64,000 nt of DNA from Burkholderiales bacterium (GTDB taxonomy: Bacteria > Pseudomonadota > Gammaproteobacteria > Burkholderiales > Burkholderiaceae_D), in NCBI GenBank assembly GCA_016200895.1, contig JACQDX010000125.1, positions 1 through 64,000 on the forward strand. The letters run 5' to 3'. Shown here one piece after another: positions 30,204 through 39,618 of the stretch. The position numbers and the translations under genes were made by a program. The notes under the pieces are model-generated. The model did no database searches and was not told where the DNA came from. It saw only the letters and a program-made list of their open reading frames with translations. Position 1 is the stretch's first letter. Every line of letters starts with the position of its first letter.

Positions 30204-32021
30204 ATGCAATCTAAAATTCTTTCCCGCCGTGATCTCGAATTCATGCTGTATGAATGGCTGAATGTAGAGTCACTGAATCAAAGGCCACGTTTCGCCGATC
30301 ATAGCCGCGAAACTTTCAATGCTGCCCTTGATACCTGCGAACAAATAGCGACAGACCTGTTCGCTACCCACAATAAAAAAAATGACCAACAGGAGCCGCA
30401 CTTCGATGGCGAAGAAGTGCACATGATTCCTGAGGTGAAGATAGCACTGAAAGCGTTTTGTGAAGCAGGCCTTATGGCGGCTGGGCAAGACTTTGATGTT
30501 GGTGGCATGCAATTGCCCTGTGTCGTTGAAAAAGCTGGCTTTGCCTACTTCAAAGGGGCAAATGTCGGGACAGCATCCTATCCTTTCCTGACCATAGGCA
30601 ATGCCAATACCTTGCTCAAATGTGGTACACCTGAGCAGATAGAAACCTTCGTCAAACCCATGCTGGAAGGGCGCTTCTTTGGCACCATGTGTTTGTCCGA
30701 ACCACAGGCAGGCTCCAGCCTGTCTGATATCGTTACCAGAGCTGAACCGCAAGAAGATGGCACTTATAGACTGACAGGTAATAAGATGTGGATATCGGCA
30801 GGGGAGCATGAGCTGGCCGAGAATATTGTTCATCTGGTACTGGCCAAGGTGCCGGATGAAAATGGCAAACTGATACCCGGTGTCAAAGGTATCTCACTTT
30901 TCATCGTGCCAAAAAAACTGGTGAATGCTGATGGCAGCCTGGGTGAGCGTAATGACGTGGTGCTCGCTGGCTTGAATCATAAAATGGGTTATCGTGGCAC
31001 TACCAATTGCATGTTGAATTTTGGTGAAGGTAAATTCAAGCCCCAGGGCAAGGCGGGGGCGATAGGTTATCTCGTGGGTACCTTGCACCGTGGCATGGCA
31101 AACATGTTCCACATGATGAATGAGGCACGTATAGGTGTAGGCCTGGGTGCTGTCATGCTGGGCTATACCGGTTACTTGCATGCGCTGGATTATGCCCGCA
31201 ACCGTCCACAAGGTCGTGCACCATTGAACAAAGACCCGGCTGCGCCGCAAATACCTATCATTGAACACACCGACGTCAAACGCATGTTGCTGGCACAAAA
31301 AGCCTATGTCGAAGGTGGCCTCGCATTGAATTTATTCTGCGCTCGCCTGGTCGATGAAGAGCGTACCGCGCCATCACCGGAAGCGCGCACTCATGCAGCG
31401 CAGATGCTGGAAATACTGACGCCGATTGCCAAATCCTGGCCTTCACAATGGTGTCTCGAAGCAAATAACCTGGCAATTCAGGTGCATGGTGGTTATGGTT
31501 ATACCCGTGAATACAATGTAGAACAGTTTTATCGCGACAACCGCCTCAATCCCATACACGAAGGCACACACGGCATACAAGGGCTGGATTTATTGGGCCG
31601 CAAGGTCGTCATGCAGGATGGCGCGGCGCTGGAAGCTCTGGGCGAAATCATGCACAAGACGCTTGCGAGGGCAGCTACCCATCCCGAATTGCTGGCATAT
31701 ACCAAATCACTGGCGCGTGTACTGCAGAGACTGGCCAGCGTTACCCAGCAATTGCACAGCGCTGGCGATGTCAATAAAACCCTGGCGAATGCCTCGGCTT
31801 ATCTTGAAGTATTTGGCCATGCTGTTGTCGCCTGGATGTGGCTGGAACAAGCAAGCTTATGCCTGAACAAAGAAAATCACCATGATGCTGATTTCTATGC
31901 GGGCAAACTACAGGCTTGCAAATACTTCTTCCATTGGGAATTGCCTCGAGTTCATCCACAACTGGATTTGTTGTCGAATATCGATATGACGACTTTCGAG
32001 ATGCAGGATGCCTGGTTCTGA
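30204..32021 (+). CDS. Acyl-CoA dehydrogenase (long, with C-terminal domain)
   Basis: This 605-residue flavoenzyme makes the first beta-oxidation step, alpha,beta-dehydrogenation of an acyl-CoA. It has the large form, with an extra N-terminal segment and a C-terminal domain of about 130 residues after the core. Core blocks are MCLSEPQAGSSLSDI and GNKMWISAGEHE (FAD/substrate), and VHGGYGYTREYNVEQFYRD. The likely catalytic glutamate is in NPIHEGTHGIQGLDLLGRK. The partner electron-transfer flavoprotein is not in the window. It is the second gene of the cluster, 91 bases after the thiolase. Confidence 0.93.
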   Translation: MQSKILSRRDLEFMLYEWLNVESLNQRPRFADHSRETFNAALDTCEQIATDLFATHNKKNDQQEPHFDGEEVHMIPEVKIALKAFCEAGLMAAGQDFDVGGMQLPCVVEKAGFAYFKGANVGTASYPFLTIGNANTLLKCGTPEQIETFVKPMLEGRFFGTMCLSEPQAGSSLSDIVTRAEPQEDGTYRLTGNKMWISAGEHELAENIVHLVLAKVPDENGKLIPGVKGISLFIVPKKLVNADGSLGERNDVVLAGLNHKMGYRGTTNCMLNFGEGKFKPQGKAGAIGYLVGTLHRGMANMFHMMNEARIGVGLGAVMLGYTGYLHALDYARNRPQGRAPLNKDPAAPQIPIIEHTDVKRMLLAQKAYVEGGLALNLFCARLVDEERTAPSPEARTHAAQMLEILTPIAKSWPSQWCLEANNLAIQVHGGYGYTREYNVEQFYRDNRLNPIHEGTHGIQGLDLLGRKVVMQDGAALEALGEIMHKTLARAATHPELLAYTKSLARVLQRLASVTQQLHSAGDVNKTLANASAYLEVFGHAVVAWMWLEQASLCLNKENHHDADFYAGKLQACKYFFHWELPRVHPQLDLLSNIDMTTFEMQDAWF

Positions 32022-32069
32022 ACCATAGCCTTGAAATAATCAACAACACCTACAACAAACGATGCCCTT

Positions 32070-32089
32070 CCTGTCTGTGAGCAGACAGG
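32070..32089. other. Small perfect hairpin before the first SDR
   Basis: CCTGTCTG at 32070-32077 pairs with 32082-32089 around a four-base loop. No T run follows. It lies 29 bases ahead of the SDR start and could tune expression inside the cluster. Confidence 0.4.
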
Positions 32090-32117
32090 TGGTAGTCGCA
32101 TATACTGGAGACAAAAA

Positions 32118-32912
32118 ATGAGCAAAGCAATTCGTACCGTACAACAATTATTTGACTTGCATGGCAAGACCGCCCTGATTACTGGCGGCTCGCGTGGCCT
32201 GGGTCTGCAAATGGCAGAAGCGCTGGGTGAGCAGGGTGCCAAAGTGGTGCTGTCTTCACGCAAGCAATCTGACCTGGATGAAGCCGTCGCCCACCTGAAA
32301 AGCCGTGGTATAGATGCCAGCGCGATCGCTGCTGATTTGTCCAAAGAATCAGCGGTACAACCGCTGGTGGATGAAGCACTGGCCCGCTTGGGACATATTG
32401 ATATCCTCATCAATAATGCTGGTGCTACCTGGGGTGCACCAGCGGAAGATTACCCTGTCGATGCCTGGGACAAGGTCATGAACCTGAATATCCGCAGCAT
32501 ATTCCTGATCTCGCAGGCAGTCGGCAAACGTTCGATGATACCGCGCAAGTATGGCCGCATCATCAATATCGCTTCTATAGCTGGCTTGGCTGGCAATGCG
32601 CCAGGCACCATGCAGACGATTGCCTATAACACTTCCAAAGCTGCTGTTATTAATTTCACCCGCACTCTGGCTGGTGAATGGGGTGTGCATGGCATTACCG
32701 TGAATGCGATTGCACCGGGATTTTTCCCATCCAAAATGACCAAGGGCATACTGGAAAATCTGGGTGAAGAAAAACTCGCCAAAGAAGCACCTTTGCAGCG
32801 CATAGGTGATGATGAGGATTTGAAAGGCGTGGCCATGCTGTTTGCCAGCGATGCGGGCAAACATATCACCGGTCAGACCCTGGCAGTGGATGGTGGAGTT
32901 TCTGCTGTATGA
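32118..32912 (+). CDS. SDR-family dehydrogenase, probable 3-hydroxyacyl-CoA or alcohol type
   Basis: This is a 264-residue classical short-chain dehydrogenase. The coenzyme motif is TGGSRGLGLQMAE, then NNAGATWG, a serine in NIASIAGLAGN, and the catalytic YNTSK. It ends with the usual GQTLAVDGGVSAV. It would serve well as the 3-hydroxyacyl-CoA dehydrogenase of the neighbouring thiolase and acyl-CoA dehydrogenase, but the substrate cannot be read off. Its stop overlaps the next ATG by four bases (32909-32912). Confidence 0.9.
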   Translation: MSKAIRTVQQLFDLHGKTALITGGSRGLGLQMAEALGEQGAKVVLSSRKQSDLDEAVAHLKSRGIDASAIAADLSKESAVQPLVDEALARLGHIDILINNAGATWGAPAEDYPVDAWDKVMNLNIRSIFLISQAVGKRSMIPRKYGRIINIASIAGLAGNAPGTMQTIAYNTSKAAVINFTRTLAGEWGVHGITVNAIAPGFFPSKMTKGILENLGEEKLAKEAPLQRIGDDEDLKGVAMLFASDAGKHITGQTLAVDGGVSAV

Positions 32913-33376
32913 CAGAGGCCAAGTTTCCTGCGGCACTTCCCATTGCGCAACCAACACCGGTATTGAATCCTTTTTTGCATGACTTGGGTGTTGAATTTCT
33001 GGAAATGGAAAATGGTCAGGCACGTCTGGCGCTGGATTTGACCGGCCGCCACATGAACAGCTGGCAAATTGCCCATGGCGGCGTAATTATGACCATGCTG
33101 GACGTAGTCATGGCAATGGCTGGCCGGTCCATGAGTAGTGACCTCAAGGGCGTCGTTACGGTAGAAATGAAAACCACCTTCCTGCAACCAGGCGGTGTGC
33201 CAGGTGGCCGTATGGAGGCACGAGGCAAGGCATTTCATCAATCCACCACCATGTGCTTTTGCGAAGGCGAAGTCTGGAATGGCGATAAGCTCATTGCCAA
33301 GGCCATGGGGACATTCAAATATCTGCGACGCTTGAAGTCTGGCGAAAATATGAAAAAACTTTATGGTAGTGATTAA
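32909..33376 (+). CDS. PaaI-family hotdog thioesterase
   Basis: This is a 155-residue hotdog-fold protein of the PaaI type. The signature NSWQIAHGGVIMTMLDVVMA carries the conserved HGG and the acidic residue of the active site. The family hydrolyses CoA thioesters, often to free trapped CoA. It is translationally coupled to the preceding SDR by an ATGA overlap. Confidence 0.88.
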   Translation: MTEAKFPAALPIAQPTPVLNPFLHDLGVEFLEMENGQARLALDLTGRHMNSWQIAHGGVIMTMLDVVMAMAGRSMSSDLKGVVTVEMKTTFLQPGGVPGGRMEARGKAFHQSTTMCFCEGEVWNGDKLIAKAMGTFKYLRRLKSGENMKKLYGSD

Positions 33377-33396
33377 AGTCTCGTGAGTTCTAATAA

Positions 33397-33424
33397 ATAG
33401 TAAGTAGTAAATATAGTAAGTAGT
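33397..33424. repeat. 12-bp direct repeat in an AT-rich spacer
   Basis: The sequence ATAGTAAGTAGT occurs at 33397-33408 and 33413-33424, starts 16 bases apart, in the 84-base gap before the serine hydrolase gene. It could be a remnant of local duplication or a binding site. Confidence 0.5.
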
Positions 33425-33460
33425 GCTTGCAAGTCCAATAAAAAATAAATGGAGACAAAC

Positions 33461-34765
33461 ATGCAGCAGACTCACTTTGCAATTCTTTTCTTGGCATTAC
33501 TTGGTGGACCATTCATGAGCACGTCTTCGGCACAAACTGCCTTGCCTGATGCTGAGGCAAGTGACCCACAAAAAATGGGCTGGATGCAGGGCTTCCCACC
33601 AGCGTCTGACAAGATCATCAAGTTTGCCAATGGCAGCAATTACCAGTTCCCGCGCACCCGCTGGTCGTTTTCGCATGGGCGTGAACTGGGCCCTACCAGC
33701 AATGTCTGGCATGGTGCTGGTCTTGTTTCAGTTTTGCCGGTAGCTTTGCGTGATCTCGATAAATTGCGGTTTGCCGATGAAAAAGGCAATGATATAAGCT
33801 GGGTTGATATGCAAGCCCGCACTTATACCGACAGTATACTGGTGCTACATAAGGGCAAGATAGTTTACGAACGCTACCTCGGCATCACCAAAACCTATTT
33901 GCCGCATATCGCCATGTCGGTCACCAAGTCCTTTGTTGGTACGCTTGCTGCTGCTCTTGTGGCAGAGGGCAAGCTTGATCCCAGCGCTGCTGTCACCCAG
34001 TATATTCCTGAACTTAAAGACACCGCCTATGGCGACGCCACCATTCGCCAGGTCATGGACATGACCATCGGTGTGCAGTATTCTGAAAATTATGCTGACC
34101 CGAAAGCAGAAGTCTGGGATTACGCCAGATCCGGCGGCTTGCTGCCAACAGCAGCAACTTATGATGGGCCTAAATCCTTTTATGATTTCCTGGTGAAATT
34201 AAAAAAAGAAGGCAAGCATGACCAAGCCTTTGCCTACAAGACCGTCAATGCTGAAGTGCTGGCCTGGATAGTCAAGCGCGTAACCGGGCAAAATCTGTCC
34301 GACCTGCTATCTGAACGTATCTGGCAAAAATTGGGCACCGAGAATGATGCCTATTTTGCGGTAGACAGCGTCGGTAGCGAGCAGGGTGGCGGTGGCCTGA
34401 ACCTGACCTTGCGCGATATGGCACGCTTTGGTGAAATGATGCGTTTGAATGGCAAATTCAATGAACAGCAGATCATACCTGCGGCAGCAGTAGAAGATAT
34501 ACGCAAGGGTGCTGACCCGGCCAAATTTGCCAACGCAGGCTATGCCACCTTACCTGGTTATTCGTATCGCAATATGTGGTGGATAGGGCATAACAGCCAC
34601 CAGACATTTGAAGCCCGTGGCATACACGGACAACGTATTTATATCGACCCGGTGGCCGAAATGGTCATCGTTAAATTTTCTTCCCATCCCATTGCTGCCA
34701 ATGGCGCGACGGACCCCGTCACTTACCGCGCCTTCCAGGCTTTGGCAAATCACCTGATGAAATGA
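33461..34765 (+). CDS. Serine hydrolase of the beta-lactamase/esterase family
   Basis: This is a 434-residue exported protein. The N-terminal hydrophobic segment ends near STSSAQ (about residue 25). The catalytic SxxK is in AMSVTKSFVGTLAAALV, a tyrosine motif lies around QYSENY, and the late block is GIHGQRIYIDP. The fold is class C beta-lactamase-like, and such proteins are often esterases or peptidases. The start at 33461 is fixed by GGAGA nine bases upstream; an ATG at 33449 contains that site. An exported esterase at this place may release the acid that the cluster breaks down (inference). Confidence 0.85.
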   Translation: MQQTHFAILFLALLGGPFMSTSSAQTALPDAEASDPQKMGWMQGFPPASDKIIKFANGSNYQFPRTRWSFSHGRELGPTSNVWHGAGLVSVLPVALRDLDKLRFADEKGNDISWVDMQARTYTDSILVLHKGKIVYERYLGITKTYLPHIAMSVTKSFVGTLAAALVAEGKLDPSAAVTQYIPELKDTAYGDATIRQVMDMTIGVQYSENYADPKAEVWDYARSGGLLPTAATYDGPKSFYDFLVKLKKEGKHDQAFAYKTVNAEVLAWIVKRVTGQNLSDLLSERIWQKLGTENDAYFAVDSVGSEQGGGGLNLTLRDMARFGEMMRLNGKFNEQQIIPAAAVEDIRKGADPAKFANAGYATLPGYSYRNMWWIGHNSHQTFEARGIHGQRIYIDPVAEMVIVKFSSHPIAANGATDPVTYRAFQALANHLMK

Positions 34766-34772
34766 GCAAATC

Positions 34773-35783
34773 ATGACAACTAGTTCTCAACCTTCTTACC
34801 AACGTATCGTGCTGGCCTCCCGCCCCAAAGGTCAGGTTGTGCCAGAAAATTTTCGCCTTGAATCCCTGCCCGTGCCAGAACTCAAAGATGGCGAACTACT
34901 GGTGCGCAATCATTTCATGTCACTAGATCCTTATATGCGTGGTCGCATGGAAGATGCGAAGAGCTATGCAGCACCACAAGTGATAGGCGACACCATGATA
35001 GGCGGCACCGTGGGTGAGGTAATCGCCAGCAAGAATGCCAAATTCAGCGTCGGTGACAAAGTCATAGGCATGCTGGGCTGGTCAGAAATGGGCGTATCTG
35101 ATGGCTTGTTGTTGCGTAAAGTCGATACTACTCACATCCCTTTGTCAGCTTATCTGGGTTCAGTCGGCATGCCTGGGCTGACAGCCTGGTATGGCATGAC
35201 CCAGATCATGCGACCCAAGGCCGGTGAGACCATCGTGGTATCTGCAGCCAGTGGTGCAGTGGGCAGCGTAGTCGGTCAACTGGGCAAGCAACTGGGTTGC
35301 CGCGTTGTTGGCATAGCCGGTGGTACAGACAAATGTGCCTATGTCGTCAATGAACTGGGCTTTGATGCTTGCATCGATTACAAAGCGGGCAATCTGGAAG
35401 CCGATCTTGCAGCGGCAACACCAGATGGTATTGATGCCGTATTCGAAAATGTCGGCGGTGAAATCTTTGATGCCAGCCTGGCACGCATGAACGCCTTTGG
35501 TCGCATCGCCCTGTGTGGTTTGATTGCCGGTTACAACGGCGAGCAACTGAGCATCAAGAACGCCCGGGTATTCCTGACCATGCGCTTGACCATGCGTGGC
35601 TTTATCGTCTCAGAACACATGGATTTGTGGCCGCAAGGTTTGAAAGAACTAGGTGGTCTGGTTGCGACTGGTAAATTGAAATTCCGCGAATCTGTCGCGG
35701 AAGGAATCGCTGCTGCGCCAGAAGCATTTATTGGTCTGTTGAAAGGCAAGAATTTCGGCAAGCAACTGGTGAAGCTGATTTGA
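34773..35783 (+). CDS. NADP-dependent MDR oxidoreductase, CurA/leukotriene-B4-reductase type
   Basis: This is a 336-residue medium-chain reductase without the zinc site. It shows SLDPYMRGRM near the N-terminus, GMPGLTAWYGM, the coenzyme loop SAASGAVGSVVGQLGKQLGC and FENVGGEIFDASLARM. These mark the prostaglandin-reductase/CurA branch, which reduces alpha,beta-unsaturated ketones with NADPH. It follows the serine hydrolase by seven bases and belongs to the same transcript. Confidence 0.9.
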   Translation: MTTSSQPSYQRIVLASRPKGQVVPENFRLESLPVPELKDGELLVRNHFMSLDPYMRGRMEDAKSYAAPQVIGDTMIGGTVGEVIASKNAKFSVGDKVIGMLGWSEMGVSDGLLLRKVDTTHIPLSAYLGSVGMPGLTAWYGMTQIMRPKAGETIVVSAASGAVGSVVGQLGKQLGCRVVGIAGGTDKCAYVVNELGFDACIDYKAGNLEADLAAATPDGIDAVFENVGGEIFDASLARMNAFGRIALCGLIAGYNGEQLSIKNARVFLTMRLTMRGFIVSEHMDLWPQGLKELGGLVATGKLKFRESVAEGIAAAPEAFIGLLKGKNFGKQLVKLI

Positions 35784-35818
35784 GTTAACTCTATAAACCT
35801 AAAGAGCACAGAGCAGCC

Positions 35819-36751
35819 ATGTCCGATATTATCCTCCACAATTTTGCAGTATCTCCATTTTCAGAAAAAATCCGACTGATTTTCGGCTTTAAACAATTGA
35901 GCTGGAAATCAGTCACGGTACCTATCATTATGCCCAAGCCTGATGTGACGGCATTGACAGGTGGTTACCGACGCACGCCCATACTGCAAATTGGTGGAGA
36001 TATTTATTGCGACACTTCCCTGATTGCCGAGACGCTGGATAAACGTTCACCTGTACCCACGCTGTATCCCAGTGCCATCGAAGGCATTGCACGCAACCTG
36101 GCGCAATGGGCAGACAGTACGCTGTTCTGGACGGCGATCCCTTATGCATTTCAGCCAGCGGCCATTCCTTCCATATTTGGCAATATCAGTGCGGAGGAAT
36201 TGCAGGCCTTCAGTGCAGACCGTGCCACCATGCGTGGCAATATGCCACGGACCAGCATGGGGGAAGCCAAAGGGCAGCTTTGTGAATATTTAAGGCGTCT
36301 GGAAAACATGCTCAGTGGCGATGCTCCATTTCTACTCGGGGCACAAGCCAGTATTGCTGATTTTGCTGTCTATCAGGCGCTGTGGTTGATACGACTGGCA
36401 CCAGCAATCAATCCTATTTTCGATGCTTATCCAAAACTGTCGAAGTGGATGGACCTGGTTGCCGCTTTCGGCCATCACCAGTCTGAAACTCTGAACAGTA
36501 TAGAAGCACTGGACATTGCCAGGAACGCACAAAGTTTTGATACTGATGGGCGCAACTTTGTTGACACCCATGGCATAGCACTGGGCGAACCGGTCGCCAT
36601 CATGCCGACTGACTATGCGCTGGATCCTGTCGTTGGCGAGCTGGTGATCTCCAGTGAAAATGAATTGGCCGTGCGTCGTGAAGATGAACGAGCTGGAACT
36701 GTGGTCGTGCATTTCCCCCGTGTAGGGTTCCAGATGAAACGCGCAAAATAA
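35819..36751 (+). CDS. Glutathione S-transferase family protein
   Basis: This is a 310-residue protein with an N-terminal thioredoxin-like GST domain. SPFSEKIRLIFG holds the likely active serine position, and TPILQIGGDIYCDTSLIAE the glutathione site. The helical C-terminal domain follows (about 90-215). About 80 extra residues at the end, beyond the usual 220-240, have a beta-rich look (VAIMPTDYALDPVVGELV) and no family I can name. Its substrate is unknown. It lies inside the lipid cluster, 35 bases after the CurA-type reductase. Confidence 0.82.
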   Translation: MSDIILHNFAVSPFSEKIRLIFGFKQLSWKSVTVPIIMPKPDVTALTGGYRRTPILQIGGDIYCDTSLIAETLDKRSPVPTLYPSAIEGIARNLAQWADSTLFWTAIPYAFQPAAIPSIFGNISAEELQAFSADRATMRGNMPRTSMGEAKGQLCEYLRRLENMLSGDAPFLLGAQASIADFAVYQALWLIRLAPAINPIFDAYPKLSKWMDLVAAFGHHQSETLNSIEALDIARNAQSFDTDGRNFVDTHGIALGEPVAIMPTDYALDPVVGELVISSENELAVRREDERAGTVVVHFPRVGFQMKRAK

Positions 36752-36799
36752 ACTGAATCAAAATAAATAAGCTTAATAAAATACACACAAGGAGACAAC

Positions 36800-37699
36800 A
36801 TGAAAGTATTCAAAGACAGAGTAGCCGTGATTACCGGCGGTGCCAGTGGTTTTGGTCGTGAATTTGCGATTATCGGTGCGCGTTTAGGTATGAAGCTGGT
36901 GCTGGCTGATGTGCAGCAAGATGCCCTGGATAAAACCAAAGCAGAGCTGGAAGCGCAAGGTGCACAAGTACTGGCCATGCGTTGCGATGTACGCCATGCA
37001 GAAGAAGTGCAGGCCCTTGCTGACGCGACCATGGAGAAATTTGGTGCCGTCCATCTGGTATTCAACAATGCCGGTGTCGGTTCTGGCGGCCTGATCTGGG
37101 AAAACACACAGGCCGACTGGGATTGGGTGATAGGCGTTAATCTCTGGGGTGTCATTCACGGCGTGCGCATCTTCACCAATCTGATGCTGGAATGTGCAAA
37201 GAAAGACCCGCAATTTGAAGGGCATATCGTCAACACGGCATCCATGGCGGGTTTGCTCAATGCGCCGACCATGGGGGTGTATAACGTCTCCAAGCATGCA
37301 GTTGTATCTCTGTCAGAATCCCTGTATCAGGATTTGAAACTGGTAGAAGCGCCGATAGGCGCTTCTGTGCTGTGTCCTTATTTTGTACCTACCGGCATTT
37401 CGCAATCGCATAGAAACCGCCCTGAAGATGTGCCAGGTTCTGCACCAACTGCCAGCCAAAGAGCGGCACAGGCCATGTCAGACAAGGCTGTGAATTCCGG
37501 CAAGGTGACAGCCGAGGAAGTGGCTGAAAACACCTTCAAGGCGATTTCCGACGAACAGTTCTATATCTTTTCTCACCCTGGTGCTTTGGGTAATGTGCAG
37601 GAGCGCATGGAAGACATCGTCCTGCAACGCAATCCTGGCGACCCTTACAAGGCTGCGCCACATATCCGTGACATGCTCAGAGCCAAGCTCAAGGCCTGA
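36800..37699 (+). CDS. SDR-family oxidoreductase (second of the cluster)
   Basis: This is a 299-residue classical SDR, longer than the 250-residue norm by a C-terminal extension. Motifs are TGGASGFGREFAIIGARLG, the coenzyme aspartate in VLADVQ, NNAGVGSGG, a serine in TASMAGLL and YNVSKHAVVSLSE. The C-terminal part (PGDPYKAAPHIRDMLRAKL) resembles that of SDRs found in fatty-acid or steroid clusters. AAGGAGACAAC lies just ahead of the ATG. Confidence 0.88.
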   Translation: MKVFKDRVAVITGGASGFGREFAIIGARLGMKLVLADVQQDALDKTKAELEAQGAQVLAMRCDVRHAEEVQALADATMEKFGAVHLVFNNAGVGSGGLIWENTQADWDWVIGVNLWGVIHGVRIFTNLMLECAKKDPQFEGHIVNTASMAGLLNAPTMGVYNVSKHAVVSLSESLYQDLKLVEAPIGASVLCPYFVPTGISQSHRNRPEDVPGSAPTASQRAAQAMSDKAVNSGKVTAEEVAENTFKAISDEQFYIFSHPGALGNVQERMEDIVLQRNPGDPYKAAPHIRDMLRAKLKA

Positions 37700-37730
37700 T
37701 TACCACTTCAAGCATCAAGGAGAAGCATTG

Positions 37731-38627
37731 ATGACAGCAGAAATTCAAAGTAATCAGTTTGCTACACTGAATAATGGAACCCGGCTGCATTTTGCCAGTG
37801 CTGGTGAGCGAGGCAGGCCATTGATCTTGTTCGTGCATGGTTTTCCAGAATTCTGGTACGAATGGTCCGCTCAACTAGCTGAGTTCGGGCAGGATCATTT
37901 TGCGGTGGCACCAGATTTACGTGGCTTCAATCTGTCAGACATGCCTGCCGATGTTGCTGCCTACAAGGCCAGGCATATTGTCGATGACCTGCGTTTGTTG
38001 ATTACTCATCTGGGTTATCAGCAAGCCACGGTCGTCGCGCATGACTGGGGTGGGGCGGTATGCTGGAATATGGCGATTGCCCTGCCTGCCTTGTTTGAAA
38101 AACTGATCATCATCAACTCACCGCATCCCTACCTATTCATGCAAGCGCTGGCGACTGATCCGGCGCAAAGGACTTCCAGTGAATACATGAACTGGCTGCG
38201 CAATCCAGGTTCAGAAGACGCACTTGCCAAAGATGATTTTGCCCTGATGGATGGCTTCTTCAATGGCATGGGGCAGGGTGATGCAAGCTGGTTTGATGCA
38301 GATACTCAGGCGGCTTATCATGCGTGCTGGGCGCGTGGTTTGACAGGCGGTGTCAATTACTACCGTGCCTCGCCATTGCATCCGCCAACGGACAAAAATC
38401 CTGGACCACTGCAATTGAATCTGAACCCCGCCGATTTCCAGGTGAAAGTGCCGACTCGTGTCATCTGGGGGGAGAATGACAAGGCCTTGCCCAAAACCTT
38501 GCTGGATGGTCTGGAGAATTTTGTCGATGATATCCAGATACAGCGTATAGCTGAAGGTTCACATTGGGTCATCCATGAACAGCCCGAGCGCGTCAACCGC
38601 CTTATTCGTCAATTTTTGCAGAGTTAG
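37731..38627 (+). CDS. Alpha/beta hydrolase, epoxide-hydrolase-like
   Basis: This is a 298-residue alpha/beta hydrolase. Oxyanion-hole HGFPEFWYEW, the nucleophile aspartate in VVAHDWGGAVCW, a lid region with YYRASPLHPP, the acid in VIWGENDKAL and the histidine in EGSHWVIHEQPE follow the soluble epoxide hydrolase or haloalkane dehalogenase pattern. The HGFPEFW and YYRA tyrosine features favour epoxide hydrolase. The start at 37731 has AAGGAGA seven bases upstream; the frame open from 37581 overlaps the SDR and is not coding. Confidence 0.87.
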   Translation: MTAEIQSNQFATLNNGTRLHFASAGERGRPLILFVHGFPEFWYEWSAQLAEFGQDHFAVAPDLRGFNLSDMPADVAAYKARHIVDDLRLLITHLGYQQATVVAHDWGGAVCWNMAIALPALFEKLIIINSPHPYLFMQALATDPAQRTSSEYMNWLRNPGSEDALAKDDFALMDGFFNGMGQGDASWFDADTQAAYHACWARGLTGGVNYYRASPLHPPTDKNPGPLQLNLNPADFQVKVPTRVIWGENDKALPKTLLDGLENFVDDIQIQRIAEGSHWVIHEQPERVNRLIRQFLQS

Positions 38628-38632
38628 GAATT

Positions 38633-39076
38633 ATGGCCAAAGCAGATTTTTCTTTCTTTCATCGCTTGCGGGTACGTTGGTCAGAAGTCGACATGCAAGC
38701 CATCGTCTTCAATGGTAATTACCTCAATTATTTTGATGTAGCCTTTACCGAATACTGGCGTGCCACCGGCTTGCCGAATGTGATTTTCCAGGCAGCCGAG
38801 GGCAAAGAATTATTTGCCCGCAAATCCACCATTGAATACATGGCACCGGCCAGGTTTGATGATGAACTGGATATAGGCGTGCGTTGCGCCAGCATAGGCC
38901 GTTCTTCTCTCCAATTCATCCTCGAAATTTATCTTGGCGAAAACCATTTGATATCTGGTGAGCTGGTGTATGTGTATGCCGATACCGAAAAACGCAAGGC
39001 AGTTGTTGTGACAGATGCATGGCGTGCGATAATTTCATCCTTTGAAACGCATACACCTGTCGACACCCGAACATGA
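38633..39076 (+). CDS. Acyl-CoA thioesterase, FadM/YbgC-type hotdog
   Basis: This is a 147-residue 4HBT protein. The signature RVRWSEVDMQAIVFNGNYLNY, with the catalytic aspartate, is followed by a long helix and the usual beta strands. It would hydrolyse acyl-CoA, giving the cluster a second thioesterase of a different type from the PaaI protein. It begins five bases after the epoxide-hydrolase-like gene and overlaps the GNAT gene by four bases (ATGA). Confidence 0.87.
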   Translation: MAKADFSFFHRLRVRWSEVDMQAIVFNGNYLNYFDVAFTEYWRATGLPNVIFQAAEGKELFARKSTIEYMAPARFDDELDIGVRCASIGRSSLQFILEIYLGENHLISGELVYVYADTEKRKAVVVTDAWRAIISSFETHTPVDTRT

Positions 39077-39507
39077 ATACTGAAAACCTGCGCCTGGTCA
39101 TTGCTGACTGGGCTACGCTGCAAAAAGATGCCCAGGCAATACGCTATGAAGTCTTCGTCATTGAACAAAAAATCCCTGCTGAACTGGAGTGGGACGCTGC
39201 TGACGCGCAATGTGTGCATGCAGTTGCTTATGATGCAAATGGCAAGGCGGTGGGAACGGGCCGTCTTTTACCTGATGCACATATAGGTCGCATGGCTGTG
39301 TTGGCAACAGCACGTGGCTTGGGCGTAGGTGCAAAGATTCTGCGCGCCTTGATGGCGGAGGCGCAGGCAACAGGAGAGCAGGCGGTGCGTTTGAACGCGC
39401 AACAGTCCGCAGAAAATTTCTATCTCAAGGAAGGCTTTACCCGCGATGGCGAGATTTTTGAAGAGGCTGGCATTCCCCATGTCAGCATGGCCTACCATTT
39501 TTCCTGA
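39073..39507 (+). CDS. GNAT-family N-acetyltransferase
   Basis: This is a 144-residue protein of the ElaA/YjcF-like GNAT group. The acetyl-CoA-binding signature is IGRMAVLATARGLGVGAKIL, and the C-terminal block is FYLKEGFTRDGEIFEEAGIPHVSM. EVFVIEQKIPAELEWD near the N-terminus is characteristic. The substrate is unknown. It is the last gene of the plus-strand lipid cluster, before a terminator. Confidence 0.9.
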   Translation: MNTENLRLVIADWATLQKDAQAIRYEVFVIEQKIPAELEWDAADAQCVHAVAYDANGKAVGTGRLLPDAHIGRMAVLATARGLGVGAKILRALMAEAQATGEQAVRLNAQQSAENFYLKEGFTRDGEIFEEAGIPHVSMAYHFS

Positions 39508-39577
39508 TTGAATTGACTACAGCAAAACAGCCTGAACTGTGCTGCAGGGATAATTTTTCTTGGGTAATGTCAACATT

Positions 39578-39618
39578 AAATGCCGTTCTGCACATGTAGC
39601 AGGATGGCATTTTTATTT
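39578..39618 (+). terminator. Terminator at the end of the lipid cluster
   Basis: A 14-pair stem with two wobble pairs (39578-39591 with 39599-39612) and a seven-base loop is followed by TTTTATTT. It is also the convergent boundary with the DUF962 gene on the other strand. Confidence 0.85.
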
